Below are positions 23,501 through 30,770 of a DNA stretch of 64,000 bases, one piece after another. Both the position numbers and the translations under genes were made by a program. Below the pieces are notes generated by a model. The model worked only from the letters and a program-made list of their open reading frames with translations. It searched no databases and was not told where the DNA came from. Within the stretch, counting starts at the first letter, position 1, and each line of letters begins with the position of its first letter. This DNA is from Ceratopteris richardii (Eukaryota; Streptophyta; Polypodiopsida; Polypodiales; Pteridaceae). The stretch covers positions 74,423,983 through 74,487,982 of the forward strand of contig CM035416.1 in the NCBI GenBank assembly GCA_020310875.1. Direction: 5' to 3'.

Positions 23501-26500
23501 ATTAAGTGTATAAGCTCTAAATGTTTGCCACCATTTCATTATGTAATGCGCTTTTTTTTCATCTCAGGCCTTGCATATGTACCTAAGATTGATTTGTACA
23601 TATCTAGGTCATCACATAATTGCCCTCTTATTATCAAGATCACCATTTGTGTACCATTCTATAATAGCCATCCAACCATCGTGTGAACTTCTCCATCCTT
23701 TTCACTGCATTCTCCTCTCCAATTAGGTTGAAGAAGAAATGTTAGTGCATGCAAAGGACAATGTATCATATTCCACCTATCAACGCATATAGATTTGACT
23801 TCCTTTAGTCTTGCATTATCAATGCTATACATATGTCCAATTTTCGCAAGCATTTTATTGAAGAGCTCATATATAAGATCCATAGTACCACTTTCTCTAT
23901 TTGACAAGCACGATATCTTCAAAATAGGAGCATATACATTAAGAGTCTCTCTTGCACTTCTACAAAATAAATACACTCAACACAATTGAAGAGACATCCT
24001 CAGCTTCCTTTTCTTAGTCCTGAATACTTTTTTTCTTAGTGCACTCAATTGAAAACATAATGGATCGCAATCCATTGTCAACCCACTCATCAAGGAAGTT
24101 TGTCAGTGTTTTGAACATATAAGCAAATCTTTCTTGCACACTTTAAGAAAATATGGGCTTCATTGTGAAAAAAGTGACAATTTGTAAAGATTGCTTCAAG
24201 ATTGGTTTCACCCAAGCAAGCCCACCATTACCTTCAAACAAAAGAACAATACAATGACAAATACAACAAGTAACGAAATATGAAGTCATTCCTAGTCTAT
24301 CAAATATACAGCCCTTACACAATTTAATGTGTTGTCCATGCATATTTGGACAATACCTTCAAATCCAAAATGAACAAGTCGAACAAAAATTGGCACAAAA
24401 GAACGAAATTGCTTCCACAATCACTATAATAGTGCATTCAGAGGCCAAAATAAGCTCGATTGGATTTTTTCCCTACATCGTGCTCTTCAAGCTCATTTAT
24501 AGCATATACTGCCTTGACAATCTCATCAAGGTTCATAGCATCTAAGAAAGTGAGCCAAGTTATGTCGTCGATATGGCTCACGAAGCAAGGACCTAGGTCC
24601 TAGTCTAATACCAATCGTTGGAGTTTAACGAGTGGGAATGCACACAAACAACATGAGGAAGAAATAGAAGCTTGGGAGAACAACTACCAATGTATATCTA
24701 GCTGTGGAATATACAAAGGTAAGTAGCCTTCTTGGTTATGGGCGTATATACAAGACAGTATAGTGTGACCGAGAGATTTAAATCGAGATTTAATCATTTA
24801 AATCATTAAGACCCAATATAAAATTAGAGGTTTTTATCCACCCAGAGAGCTTTTTTTTTCACATGTATACCAATAGCTACTTGTTGATTCGAAATGCAAA
24901 AGAATTAAAAGATCACATATTAATGGCCGTATGTATAGGTGGGCATTGGATGGAAAGATTACTAAGTATTTAATGTCCTCATAGATCGAGGGGTAAAAGC
25001 GAAAACTATCAAGGTAGATGCTTCTTAGGATAGGCAATGTCAGTATCTTAATCACCTGCCTAGTATTTTGACGAAGATATCATTGAGCTCACACTACTAG
25101 GTTAGTAGTTATTGTAGTGCTTAGTGAACTAACCTCTACGTAGGCATAATAATTGCTAATGTTCATGATAAAGAACTTCATATTCCCTAGAAGAATGTGA
25201 TGAGCATGTGTCCTACATATTTTTGTGTGCTACTTAACAACACCCCTTCGTAGTCATAAAATCTCCAATTAGAGCTCACATCTTTTCCAATAATTAGTCC
25301 AAAGCAAACAAGTGAGAATACCCATAAAAAATAGGTGAGAGGGGAAGAAGTAACTTCTAATAAACAAGTTGCATGGTAATTACACAAAATAAGAGGGCCT
25401 TAGCATGGTCAATAACAAATGTGAAACAATGTAACAATATTGATTTCCGTAAAAAACAATATTACTCCCAAACTCCATAGTCACCATGGGACGGTGACGT
25501 GTCCCGAGAACGATGACGTCCTGGGGTTGGGGACGGGACCCAAACTGTCCCGGGGATGCCAATTCGGGACGGCACTCAAAATATGCTGATTTTGAGGTCA
25601 ATTTTAAATAAATACCATTCATATCTATTTTCCTAGCTTATAAGAACACAAATGAACAAGAAAATAGAATAAACAAGTCTTTTTAAGTGAAATATACACA
25701 ACATGTGGTGTGCAACAAGTCTTTTTATGTGAAATATACACAACATGTGGTGTGCAACTGCGTCGTAACATGTGGCACTATAGATAAAGATTGAACAATG
25801 ACCTATAAGTTATCACTAATCAAACTGTCACTTATATGGAAGACAACATCACCTTCTTTCTTTTGTATGTTCTGGACAAAGAGGCCATAATGGCTTCTCC
25901 TAGCCTCCTAGGACCTACACTCCAAAGGAAAGAGAGGAGAAAGGTTTAGACCTCCAAATGGTAAGGTGTTGAGCCTTGAGGAGAGGACTCAAGTGAGGAG
26001 TTGTGGAAAGCACTCTTCTAGAGAGGCCTAAAGGATAAGAGGATGGAGGGGCTGCTGAATATCCAAGGCTCAAGATGAATCAAGCCTCCATACACAAGGG
26101 ATGCAAGAGGGAAAGTTGAAAGCTGGATGTGTGTTTGAACTTTTAAGGGCAGCAAGGAGGTCTTTTTATGCTTGTGGTGGGCCTTCAAAAGAAGGTTCTA
26201 GAGAGTTAAAATGGGCACCAAAAACTCCTAAAGCAAAATGTTCAAAACTGGGCTTCAAATGGCAAAAATAGAAAAAAAAAATCCGTCATTTTTTTGACAG
26301 CCATCCCGGAATTGGTGTCATCACATGCTGCCGTCCCGGGGACAGTACTTGTGACAGGAAAAAATCCGGGACTCCAGATGTCCCGGCTGGGCGTCCCTAT
26401 ATTTTTGGATGGGGGGACGGCGTCCCGGCGTCCCTATGGCCCGGGGACGCGTCCCCCTGTGACTATGCCAATCTCCCTTCTAGGACATGACAGACCCTTG

Positions 26501-29248
26501 ATGCGGACAACAATCCATAATGATTGGATAAATAATCAAACAAAGATGAAACCGATTTGGGTACCAATTGTTTTTCTTCAGGTAAAAAATGCTAAATCAA
26601 AGATCTGGTACTAGAGGATATGCCAAGTTGTCACAATATTAAGATACACTATCTCCAAGGCAACAAGCTAGAAGATTGAAACCAAAGAAAATATGAGTTA
26701 AACACTACTTCAAAGTCAAAAGGGAAAAAAAAAAATCATTCACGAGGTGATAAAAAATGTATATAGAGATATAAATCGAGAACGCTTTAAATGATTTTTA
26801 TTTAGAGCGAAAAAATCGCAATTTAAATCTATTATGCAAGACAGGAGGAAAGAACGTGCCCCAATGGGTCTAAGTGTGTTCACACACATCACTACCAAAA
26901 TGTCCTATGTGCGAGTCATAAATCACTCATTTCAAAATTCAAAGCTCAGCTTTTCCTTTGTTGCCTACAATATCCCTAAGTGACTACTTGCAATAACAAG
27001 ATTATTGACATATAGGACAATCAAGACATACTTCCTATCCCACTTGGAAACATACAAGCTAGCATCAAAAGAGTCATTGTTCTAGCCAATAGAAGAAAAG
27101 AATCTGTCTATTCTTTGGTTCCATGCCCTTGGGGCTTGTTTCAGCCCATACAATGCCTTCTTTAGTCTACATACATTGGGGTCTTGATCAAGTATTTCAA
27201 AACTTGGCGATGATCCTATATAGACCTCCTCCTTGAGGTACACGTGTTAGAAAATATGTTATTAAGGCAACCTTCCACTAGGAACCCCACCTTCAAGTCT
27301 GTAAGTTAAATAAAAATAAATCTTGAAAATGGTCAAAAATGCCCCATTTCTAGGAAATTATAAAAATTATGGTCAAATATTATTATTAGATAATATGATA
27401 GTACTCATTGAGAGTTATCCAACCATAACTAACATTTGGGTGTTTGGCAAATATGTGTAGGTCAAAAGTCAAATCTTAAGTATCCGACACATGTCAATTG
27501 TAGATTAAATCTAATAAATATGATCCAATGGTGGTTAAAATACTACTTGAAAAGCAAAGTTTTAAGTATGAAAAGTATCGGACACATGTCAACTATAGAT
27601 TAAATCTAATAAATATGATCCAATCGTGGTTAACATACCACTTGACACCAAAAAATCATAAACAAACACAAAAAGACCAATCTTAGAAATCATCGCAAAA
27701 ATCCCACCGAGATTTACAGTTGCATCTTTTTAGGCTTTTTTGTGGGTTGTCGAGCGAGGAAATCATAGCCTATATAAAGAATTAACTCTTGAGCTCATAA
27801 ACCATCACTTTTTGGAGCCCTCTTCATTGGTTAGCCTTGGGAAGGAGTTCCCTTCCACTTGGAGGAGCTTGAGTAGTGTTTTCTTCGTCATCTTCCAGGT
27901 GTGGAGCAAATTATATCTATTTTTGGAGGAGATCAAACTTCAACCTTGGAGATTATTGGAGTGATTTCAAAGCTTGTATTCACCATCTTTTACAACAAGT
28001 GTATCTTCTATGCTATCTTGTAACTTCAACTAAGGAATGTAACATCTATATTTGGAGCTTTGCTTCTTACATCTCTCTCATGTGCAACCTTCTCTACATC
28101 ATGTCTCATACTTGATTGCGGGCCGCAAAACCAACAATTGATATCAGAACATGAAAATTTAGAGTACACATAAAATTTGGTCACACGTAGGAAGATCAAA
28201 TCTTCATGGCATGTTCAAGTCAAGCTCAGCCACATATTTAGCAATGGTCATCAAGTCATCAATCATTATGAAGAAGTTGAATTATATGTTGAAGTTAAGC
28301 TTGAATTCATTATCCTATTTTAAGAATCTTCTTAGTATAATCTTAATCGGTACAACCTGGTGCCATGATGACATGAATAATGGCATTAACAAGAGATCAT
28401 CCCAAGCACTTTGTTTCACAAATGCACAAGCCCCTAAAGTGCCCTCTAGCATATGTTTTACCTTTCCTATGGCCTCCATTGTTCATGTAAAGGGATAATT
28501 TCAACTTATCCCAAAAAAGTTTCTTCTAATTCTTTCATCTCTAGTTCAAACTATGAACTTAAATAAGTTATGCAATTTGTATCATGCTAAATGGATAAGG
28601 CAACTGGTTGTGGAGTCCATTTGCTTGTTATGTGACAATGAAATGGCAAGAAATAATCCCAACCACTTTGCTTCACACGTGCGCTAGCTCTTGACATGTC
28701 CTCTCGCATACACTTTACCTTTACACTAAACTATGTTCTTAATAAAGATATTCCTAGGAACGTATTAGTGCTAATAGTACGAATGTGAATAAGTCTGTGG
28801 CTAAGAAATTCATTGACATAAGAAATGAAATCGTGTGTACAAGTCATTTGTTATTGATGCATTCTACGTATTTGCGCTGCATTGTTCATTCATGCACAGG
28901 GAGCATTTGTGCTTCATTGAAAATCCATGCATTTACTAGGTTTGAGAGTCAACACAGTACCTCATTTAACAGAAAATTTGGAAAGACTTGTGCATTGGTC
29001 AAATAAGTTCCACAGCAGGGGCAATTCTTCTTCTTGTTTAGATGGGTCATTATGCACGTGTAACAGAAGCTATGCCCGCAAGTCGTGGAGAAAGCACCCT
29101 TCATTATCTGGAAGCAGATTGGACAAAGGATATCCTTGTTCAGGTCACGTTTAGAATGGCCTACATCAGTTTCTAGGCATGAGAGCTCGCCCTTCCCCGG
29201 CCCCGAAAGGGAAGGAACTTTCACACTCGCGGAGCCTTCCTGATCCAT
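2172..29248 (-). CDS. COP1: COP1 E3 ubiquitin ligase, exons 1-6 (RING, coiled coil, NLS); 3' part off window
   Basis: COP1 is the substrate-recognising E3 ligase that, with SPA proteins and the CUL4-DDB1 machinery, ubiquitinates light-signalling factors such as HY5 in the dark. Six exons give 1,115 coding nt (371 codons plus 2 nt). Residues 42-79 form a C3HC4 RING with all eight ligands: C42, C45, C57, H59, C62, C65, C76, C79. A coiled coil follows at about 123-215. The bipartite NLS region keeps KKKRVLAQ and LLKRRR. The text then runs into SRLKVIAEVHQGDIF, which in Arabidopsis leads into the WD40 domain. All junctions are GT/AG and the frame is kept throughout. The WD40 exons are not in the window. 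Intron 1 is 25,392 bp. The start at 29248 is the first ATG of the open frame and gives a 34-residue leader before the RING region, slightly shorter than in Arabidopsis. Identification rests on remembered COP1 sequence. Confidence 0.9.
2315..2487 (-). CDS. COP1: COP1 exon 5 (NLS second half)
   Basis: This exon is 173 nt, from acceptor ATGTAG to donor TATAG|GTATTT. It encodes FDDLQECYLLKRRR, the second half of the NLS, and ends LEDFQNILNAFTRY with two bases of a serine codon completed by exon 6. The Arabidopsis protein has ADFQSVLTTFTRYSRL at this point. Confidence 0.88.
2809..3162 (-). CDS. COP1: COP1 exon 4 (coiled coil end, variable linker, NLS first half)
   Basis: This exon holds 118 codons from acceptor TTCCAG to donor CAG|GTACTA. 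It starts with LEADLRYLREDVITVQHQRQ, completing the coiled coil, then RARERYSVKLR, well conserved in COP1. A serine- and glycine-rich linker of about 75 residues with no clear match follows. The exon ends in the basic cluster KKKRVLAQ, the first half of the bipartite NLS. Confidence 0.88.
3248..3403 (-). CDS. COP1: COP1 exon 3 (coiled coil, first part)
   Basis: This exon holds 52 codons between acceptor TTGCAG and donor GAG|GTTGGC. It encodes the conserved helix with KKRKAEQEEAETNMEILLDF, the start of the coiled coil through which COP1 dimerises and binds SPA proteins. Introns 2 and 3 flanking it are only 87 and 85 bp. Confidence 0.9.
3491..3568 (-). CDS. COP1: COP1 exon 2
   Basis: This exon holds 26 codons between acceptor TGTGCAG and donor GAG|GTGAAT, phase 0 at both ends. 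It encodes LLKKASTCQLVKSATPLEQF and a few more residues, the linker after the RING, where Arabidopsis has LLKKTSARHVSKTASPLDQF. Confidence 0.9.
5056..5330 (+). repeat. Tandem duplication in the 5' part of hAT-1
   Basis: A segment of about 120-135 bp built on GCTTGCCCAGCCGTGTGTGA and ending in CTTGCAAGACTCAAGTTGCG is present twice in a row. Inside each unit the 10-bp GCCGTGTGTG motif is itself repeated two to four times. It lies upstream of the transposase ATG, in the likely promoter or leader. Confidence 0.85.
5548..8050 (+). CDS. hAT-1 transposase (BED finger, DUF659, hAT dimerisation), lightly damaged
   Basis: The main exon runs from ATG at 5548 for about 490 codons. It holds a BED zinc finger (C34, C37, H51, with GISACDKVP after it), then the DUF659 / RNase H-like core with GCSIISDGWSDTRRRHI and VITDNASNCKRMG, and THCVD-like VAHCVDLLLEDIG. 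Downstream blocks carry EWWLHYGYGHPSMAPHALRV and ERNWSAYSLIHTKLRNRL, the dimerisation domain. Introns 7251-7368 and 7534-7633 have good GT/AG ends. An acidic tail ends EGMDDEEHDY. Around 7010-7045 the conserved RW...PLHAA...L.P segment is absent and an intron-like GTATAT start is followed directly by a later exon, so I infer a small internal deletion. The enzyme is therefore probably inactive as it stands. Confidence 0.85.
8453..8529. repeat. (TA)n microsatellite in hAT-1
   Basis: About 38 TA units close to the right end of hAT-1, followed by the repeated AACCTTACG subterminal motifs. Confidence 0.95.
12449..13274 (+). mobile_element. TRIM element (miniature LTR retrotransposon) in Copia-1 pol
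   Basis: This 826-bp non-coding element has direct terminal repeats of 146 bp (12449-12594) and 141 bp (13134-13274), both starting TGTTAGACTC and ending AATCCCACA. Just inside the left repeat is TGGTATCAGAGC (12597-12608), the initiator-Met tRNA primer site. Just before the right repeat is the purine tract AGAAGGGGAAGAGAG. A 5-bp target duplication GGAAA flanks it (12444-12448 and 13275-13279). The internal region has tandem repeats and no open frame. Its LTRs differ by two substitutions and one small indel by eye, so it is young. It looks whole for a TRIM. Confidence 0.93.
12820..13035 (+). repeat. About 66-bp tandem repeats inside the TRIM
   Basis: Three consecutive units share AGGTTGAGAGCAAGGCAAG, CCGTAGGC and GCGGAAAGGCAAGG, with a partial fourth start (AGGTTGAGGACAAG). 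They fill most of the internal region between the primer site and the purine tract. Confidence 0.85.
14504..14614 (+). repeat. 37-bp tandem repeat, three copies, near the Copia-1 3' end
   Basis: A unit starting TGACGAAGGCACTTGATGGA recurs at 14504, 14541 and 14578. It lies at the end of the RNase H region, shortly before the 3' LTR. Confidence 0.9.
14683..15762 (+). repeat. Copia-1 3' LTR, uninterrupted
   Basis: It runs from TGTTGGAACAC to TTTTTTCA. It shows the pre-insertion state of the hAT-1 target (ACACATGTAAAGGTAG), which proves that hAT-1 sits inside the other LTR. Confidence 0.93.
16387..16434. repeat. Perfect palindrome, 22-bp arms, 4-base loop
   Basis: ATGCATGCAATGTGCATGATGC, as left arm (16387-16408), is followed by ATTA and the exact reverse complement (16413-16434). 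It lies in an intron-like gap of the hAT-2 transposase. Its sequence resembles the many GCAT / TGCAC motifs of the hAT-2 3' region. Confidence 0.95.
19362..20639. other. Unassigned intron sequence right of hAT-2
   Basis: The first 80 bp are rich in CATGTATG-like motifs. At about 20239 an ATG begins a short frame (MNGDHAVASMSEVNMSN) followed by other damaged coding-like text that I could not place. It could be a captured gene fragment or the front part of the Copia fossil that follows. Confidence 0.3.
20640..22160 (+). mobile_element. Copia-2 fragment: RT, RNase H and probable 3' LTR (fossil)
   Basis: The plus strand shows the Copia reverse transcriptase (AFLNGDLQKEVYVKQPP, WYGLKQAPRVWYDKI, a YVDDILL box near 20955) and RNase H (SQLSRSMHS, VKRVFRYLKGTLSLGLF) up to about 21830. 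A purine run CCAAGGGGGG is followed by TGTTACACTTATG at 21888, the likely 3' LTR start. The LTR's far end, near 22160, is a guess. Gag, protease and integrase are not seen. It is broken, with several breaks. Confidence 0.8.
22161..22444. other. No feature recognised
   Basis: This stretch lies between the probable LTR of Copia-2 and the LINE fragment. I see no coding signal. It may be the 5' part of the LINE. Confidence 0.3.
22445..22860 (+). mobile_element. LINE fragment: ORF1 end and start of the endonuclease
   Basis: At 22669 an ATG begins MKIVTSNIQGLG. After a one-base shift this is followed by WFERSNMDICCIQEHNS, the N-terminal signature of the apurinic-type endonuclease of plant L1-like LINE ORF2 (usually MKI.TWN.RGLG and DI...QE.K). 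The 75-codon frame just before it, 22445-22672, is basic and serine-rich and may be the end of ORF1. After about 22860 the match stops and no reverse transcriptase is present. The fragment carries a frameshift between the two motifs and a stop in the following text, so it is dead. Confidence 0.65.
23142..24600 (-). pseudogene. hAT-3 transposase remnant, minus strand
   Basis: Reading leftwards, the minus strand gives a weak DUF659-like segment near 24400-24550 (LDAMNLDEIVKAVYAINELE). Then come MDNTLNCV and WVKPILKQSLQIVTFF near 24150-24340, DRWNMIHCPLHALTFLLQP near 23720-23790, and CETNWSSFSLIHTKLRRKL near 23400-23460, which is the hAT dimerisation signature. A charged tail (EMNEKEKDDDKLLSL) lies at 23142-23339. 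The order is that of a hAT transposase. Frame breaks lie between the blocks. It is more divergent than hAT-1 and hAT-2. I found no BED finger or termini. Confidence 0.7.
25476..26467. mobile_element. hAT-N2, GC-ended non-autonomous hAT nested in hAT-N1
   Basis: This 992-bp element begins CATAGTCACCATGGGACGG. Its right end, reverse-complemented, begins CATAGTCACAGGGGGACG. Flanks are CCAAACTC (25468-25475) and CCAATCTC (26468-26475), an 8-bp target duplication with one difference. The outer 100 bp on each side are rich in GGGACG, CGTCCC and TCCCGG motifs, in contrast to the AT-rich middle. No coding frame is convincing. Confidence 0.78.
25675..25758. repeat. 42-bp tandem duplication
   Basis: Two copies of a unit starting AAGTCTTTTTA/TTGTGAAATAT and ending GTGGTGTGCAAC, inside hAT-N2. 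Confidence 0.9.
26860..27243 (-). mobile_element. Copia RT fragment with a piece of LTR (fossil)
   Basis: The minus strand of about 26985-27243 reads EEVYIGSSPSFEI, CRLKKALYGLKQAPRAWNQ and FDASLYVSKWD, the Copia reverse transcriptase core. Just left of it, 26860-26925 resembles the LTR of the Copia elements at 32771 and 36004 (GTGTGAACACACTTAG on the minus strand). Everything else is missing. It is broken beyond counting. Confidence 0.75.
27244..28136 (+). mobile_element. Old Copia LTR with primer site (fossil)
   Basis: This segment begins TGTTAGAAAATATG and ends CCAACA, directly followed by TTGATATCAGAACATGA, a decayed form of the Met-tRNA primer site TGGTATCAGAGC. That is the signature of a 5' LTR followed by an internal leader. 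No recognisable gag follows. Its 3' part and the primer site are repeated in the second duplication copy at 59768-60286, so it was there before the duplication. Old and broken. Confidence 0.6.
27478..27635. repeat. About 86-bp tandem duplication
   Basis: Two adjacent units share GACACATGTCAA, TAGATTAAATCTAATAAATA and TGATCCAAT, with a few differences. They are spaced about 86 bp apart and lie within the old LTR. Confidence 0.85.
28150..28950. other. Spacer 3' of COP1 exon 1 (start of intron 1)
   Basis: No coding region is recognised. Two degenerate 75-bp blocks (about 28385-28465 and 28650-28725) share CAA.CACTTTG.TTCACA and a CTCT..CATA...TTTACCTTT end, with a third in copy 2 near 61665-61740. 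Their origin is unknown. Confidence 0.4.
28961..29248 (-). CDS. COP1: COP1 exon 1 (RING finger)
   Basis: This exon holds 96 codons from ATG at 29248 to a donor GAG|GTACTG. It encodes a short leader and the whole RING (CPIC, CGHSFCYTC, NCPCCG). It ends in FLLNE and joins exon 2 (LLKKAST) in phase 0, matching FLLDKLLKKTS of Arabidopsis COP1. The RING binds E2 enzyme. A second, decayed copy lies at 62586-63199. Confidence 0.9.
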
Positions 29249-29950
29249 GGCAAGTAATCTTTAATGCTCTCACTTTCAAACCATGCTCAATTGAGAGACG
29301 TTGAAGTAAAGGGAACCATCCACCTGACGACCAACGTCCAGATATATTCCGCTTATATGTACATTTATCTTTGCTAAATCGCAAAGGCCTAGCAATATTA
29401 CAGCAATAAGAAGCTGATCATTCACAATACAATCGTGTTGACTCAGGTAAAGGTGCTTTCAGTAGCAACGCCTATGCAGTATGTGGTGTGGTATAAGACA
29501 TGGAGAAAAGCGCAGAGAAGGCGGAAGTAAAACAATGGTGAAAGGCAGGGGCGAAGACGAAATGGGTAATAGGGCAGGAAATCCGGATCAATTTCTTTCT
29601 TGACGGGCCTCTTAAGGAGCTCACGAGCTGAAGATGAGACGCACACAGGGAGAAAAAGTGAGGCAGTGTAAGCCCGGCCCTGAAACATAAGGAAAAAACG
29701 AGCCACCGAAAAGCCCAAATCAATAACCGAGAAGGAAATGCGGACTCGACACAGCACAGAAGAGAAATCAGCGAATCAAATTCTTCACTATCTTCCGGCT
29801 TCCGCATGTTGCGGGCCTGCGACCAGCCCGTCCCTATTGGCCACGTGCCAAAGTCATCTTCACATATTCGCCTCCAATAGCGTGCAGAGATGGCGGAGGC
29901 ACTTCTTTGACGCGAGTCGAACCTTTTTGAGACTTTTTTGGAGAGAATTT
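29249..29950 (-). promoter_or_regulatory. COP1 upstream region (5' UTR and likely promoter)
   Basis: About 700 bp lie between the COP1 start codon and a SINE. The region is less AT-rich than its surroundings. Its open frames, the longest being 168 codons at 29472-29978 on the minus strand, resemble no known protein and are not preserved in length in copy 2 (63227-63992). I read it as leader and promoter. A CCAAT box and a G-box lie near its far end. No confident TATA box or transcription start could be set. Confidence 0.5.
29836..29847 (-). promoter_or_regulatory. CCAAT box and G-box (CACGTG) upstream of COP1
   Basis: The minus strand reads CACGTGGCCAAT, a palindromic G-box directly joined to a CCAAT element, about 590 bp before the COP1 ATG. 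G-boxes are bound by bZIP and bHLH factors, including HY5, a COP1 target. Copy 2 of the duplication lacks this stretch. Function is inferred only. Confidence 0.45.
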
Positions 29951-29952
29951 TT

Positions 29953-30085
29953 TCTTTTTTGGAAACACACTCACACACCCGTCCTTATTAGATAGAGCCA
30001 TTGATCTTATGTCCAACCAAGACTTGAATTCAGTACTTTTTTCATAGATTCAAGGCATCAAAACCACTAGGTTACGGGAGCTCAA
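29953..30085 (-). mobile_element. tRNA-derived SINE (type C), minus strand
   Basis: On the minus strand it starts GCTCCCGTAACCTAGTGG, similar to a pol III A box region, and has ATTCAAGTCTTGG as B box. It ends in a GTGTGTGAGTGTGTTTCC tail and an A-rich run. Copy 2 of the duplication has the same SINE end at the same place (from about 63936), so it predates the duplication. Confidence 0.65.
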
Positions 30086-30141
30086 ATAGAGATTTTCTTT
30101 TTTTTTTTGGAAGAGAGAGGCAATCAAAAATAGTCAAAATT

Positions 30142-30320
30142 GTCCAGCGGGCATGGCCTAATGGTTGATGCTTTGAACTCTGCAACAACAAGTCCCTGGT
30201 TCGAATCTGGTTGGCTGGATGTATCCACTGGAGTCCCCAAGTTGATGGGTGCATGTACCTTATAAGGTTGAGTGTGTGTGTGTGTGTGCATTTCCAATTC
30301 ATTGTAACTTCAAAAAAAAA
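30142..30320 (+). mobile_element. tRNA-derived SINE (type B) with target duplication
   Basis: The head GCATGGCCTAATGGTTGATG carries the A box and GGTTCGAATCTGG the B box. Then come a GT-rich tail (GTGTGTGTGTGTGTGCATTT), CCAATTCATTGTAACTTC and poly(A). It is flanked by AGTCAAAATT (30132-30141) and AGTCAAAGTT (30321-30330), a 10-bp target duplication with one difference. Its tail resembles that of type C. Confidence 0.82.
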
Positions 30321-30364
30321 AGTCAAAGTTTTTCAAATAATAAATATCGGATTATAATTAATTT

Positions 30365-30770
30365 GTCGAGGAATACTAGCTTTGTGGGTAAGTCATTTGT
30401 CTCTCTTGAAGGGGATATGTGTTTTAATCCCCTTTGTTCCACTAAGAACACCTCATCATGGTTTACTAGGATGATAACTCAGCTCTCTTCAGGGGAGATC
30501 ATTGGTCTTCAAGCACTCTCGATGGATAATGTTGCCACTGGCAAGGGCACAAGCTCATTTGTGGCAGAGTCCACTTCAACTCAACCCAGTTTTCTCATCT
30601 AGCTTTAGGATTATCCCTTCCAAGTTTCTACCTTGCCAAGCCTTCGGTTTCTGTATCCTAGTAGTTGTTAGGCGTTCAAACCCCTGATTTGTGGGATTAG
30701 ATGGGTCCCATTGGTGTTATGCCTATTTCTCATTGTACTTTCTAATTAATTCAAGAAGAAGAGTAGATCT
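30365..30770 (+). mobile_element. Possible diverged SINE related to type A
   Basis: The 3' third (AACCCCTGATTTGTGGGATT, GGTGTTATGCCTATT) matches the 3' part of the SINE at 62131-62401. The front has a weak B box (GTTTTAATCCC). No clean target duplication is seen, and it is longer than the type A copies, so it may be composite. Confidence 0.4.

Larger units (their letters stand above)
24759..26836. mobile_element. Non-autonomous hAT element (hAT-N1) with a second one nested inside
   Basis: A perfect 8-bp direct repeat CAAGACAG flanks the segment (24751-24758 and 26837-26844). Just inside, the ends form an imperfect inverted repeat: GAGATTTAAATCGAGATTT on the left, and TAGATTTAAATTGCGATTT on the right when reverse-complemented. 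These ends resemble those of hAT-2. No transposase lies inside. About 1.0 kb of the interior is the nested GC-rich element hAT-N2. Confidence 0.65.
3569..28960 (-). other. COP1 intron 1, 25,392 bp, filled with transposons
   Basis: The intron is bounded by GAG|GTACTG at exon 1 and TGTGCAG at exon 2, and the coding frame is preserved across it. The other introns seen are 77-321 bp. Nearly all of this one is transposable element: hAT-2 with the nested Copia, hAT-1 and TRIM, then Copia, LINE and hAT fragments. The 390 bp next to exon 2 hold no element I recognise. Confidence 0.82.
27615..30090. repeat. Segmental duplication, copy 1 (contains the intact COP1 exon 1)
   Basis: This segment aligns in the same orientation with 59768-64000 through the old LTR, the spacer, COP1 exon 1 and the upstream region. 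Against copy 2 it lacks about 860 bp after 28652 (copy 2 has 60804-61660 there, with AATG at both edges) and lacks the two SINEs. By eye most stretches agree at better than nine bases in ten. Confidence 0.9.

Noticed and set aside
23795-23989. Plus-strand frames opposite the hAT-3 remnant
   Set aside because: The minus strand has hAT motifs; the plus-strand frames are their shadows.
29472-29978. 168-codon minus-strand open frame upstream of COP1
   Set aside because: Not preserved in length in the duplicate, Ser/Phe/Leu-rich, and no known domain; better explained as promoter or leader.
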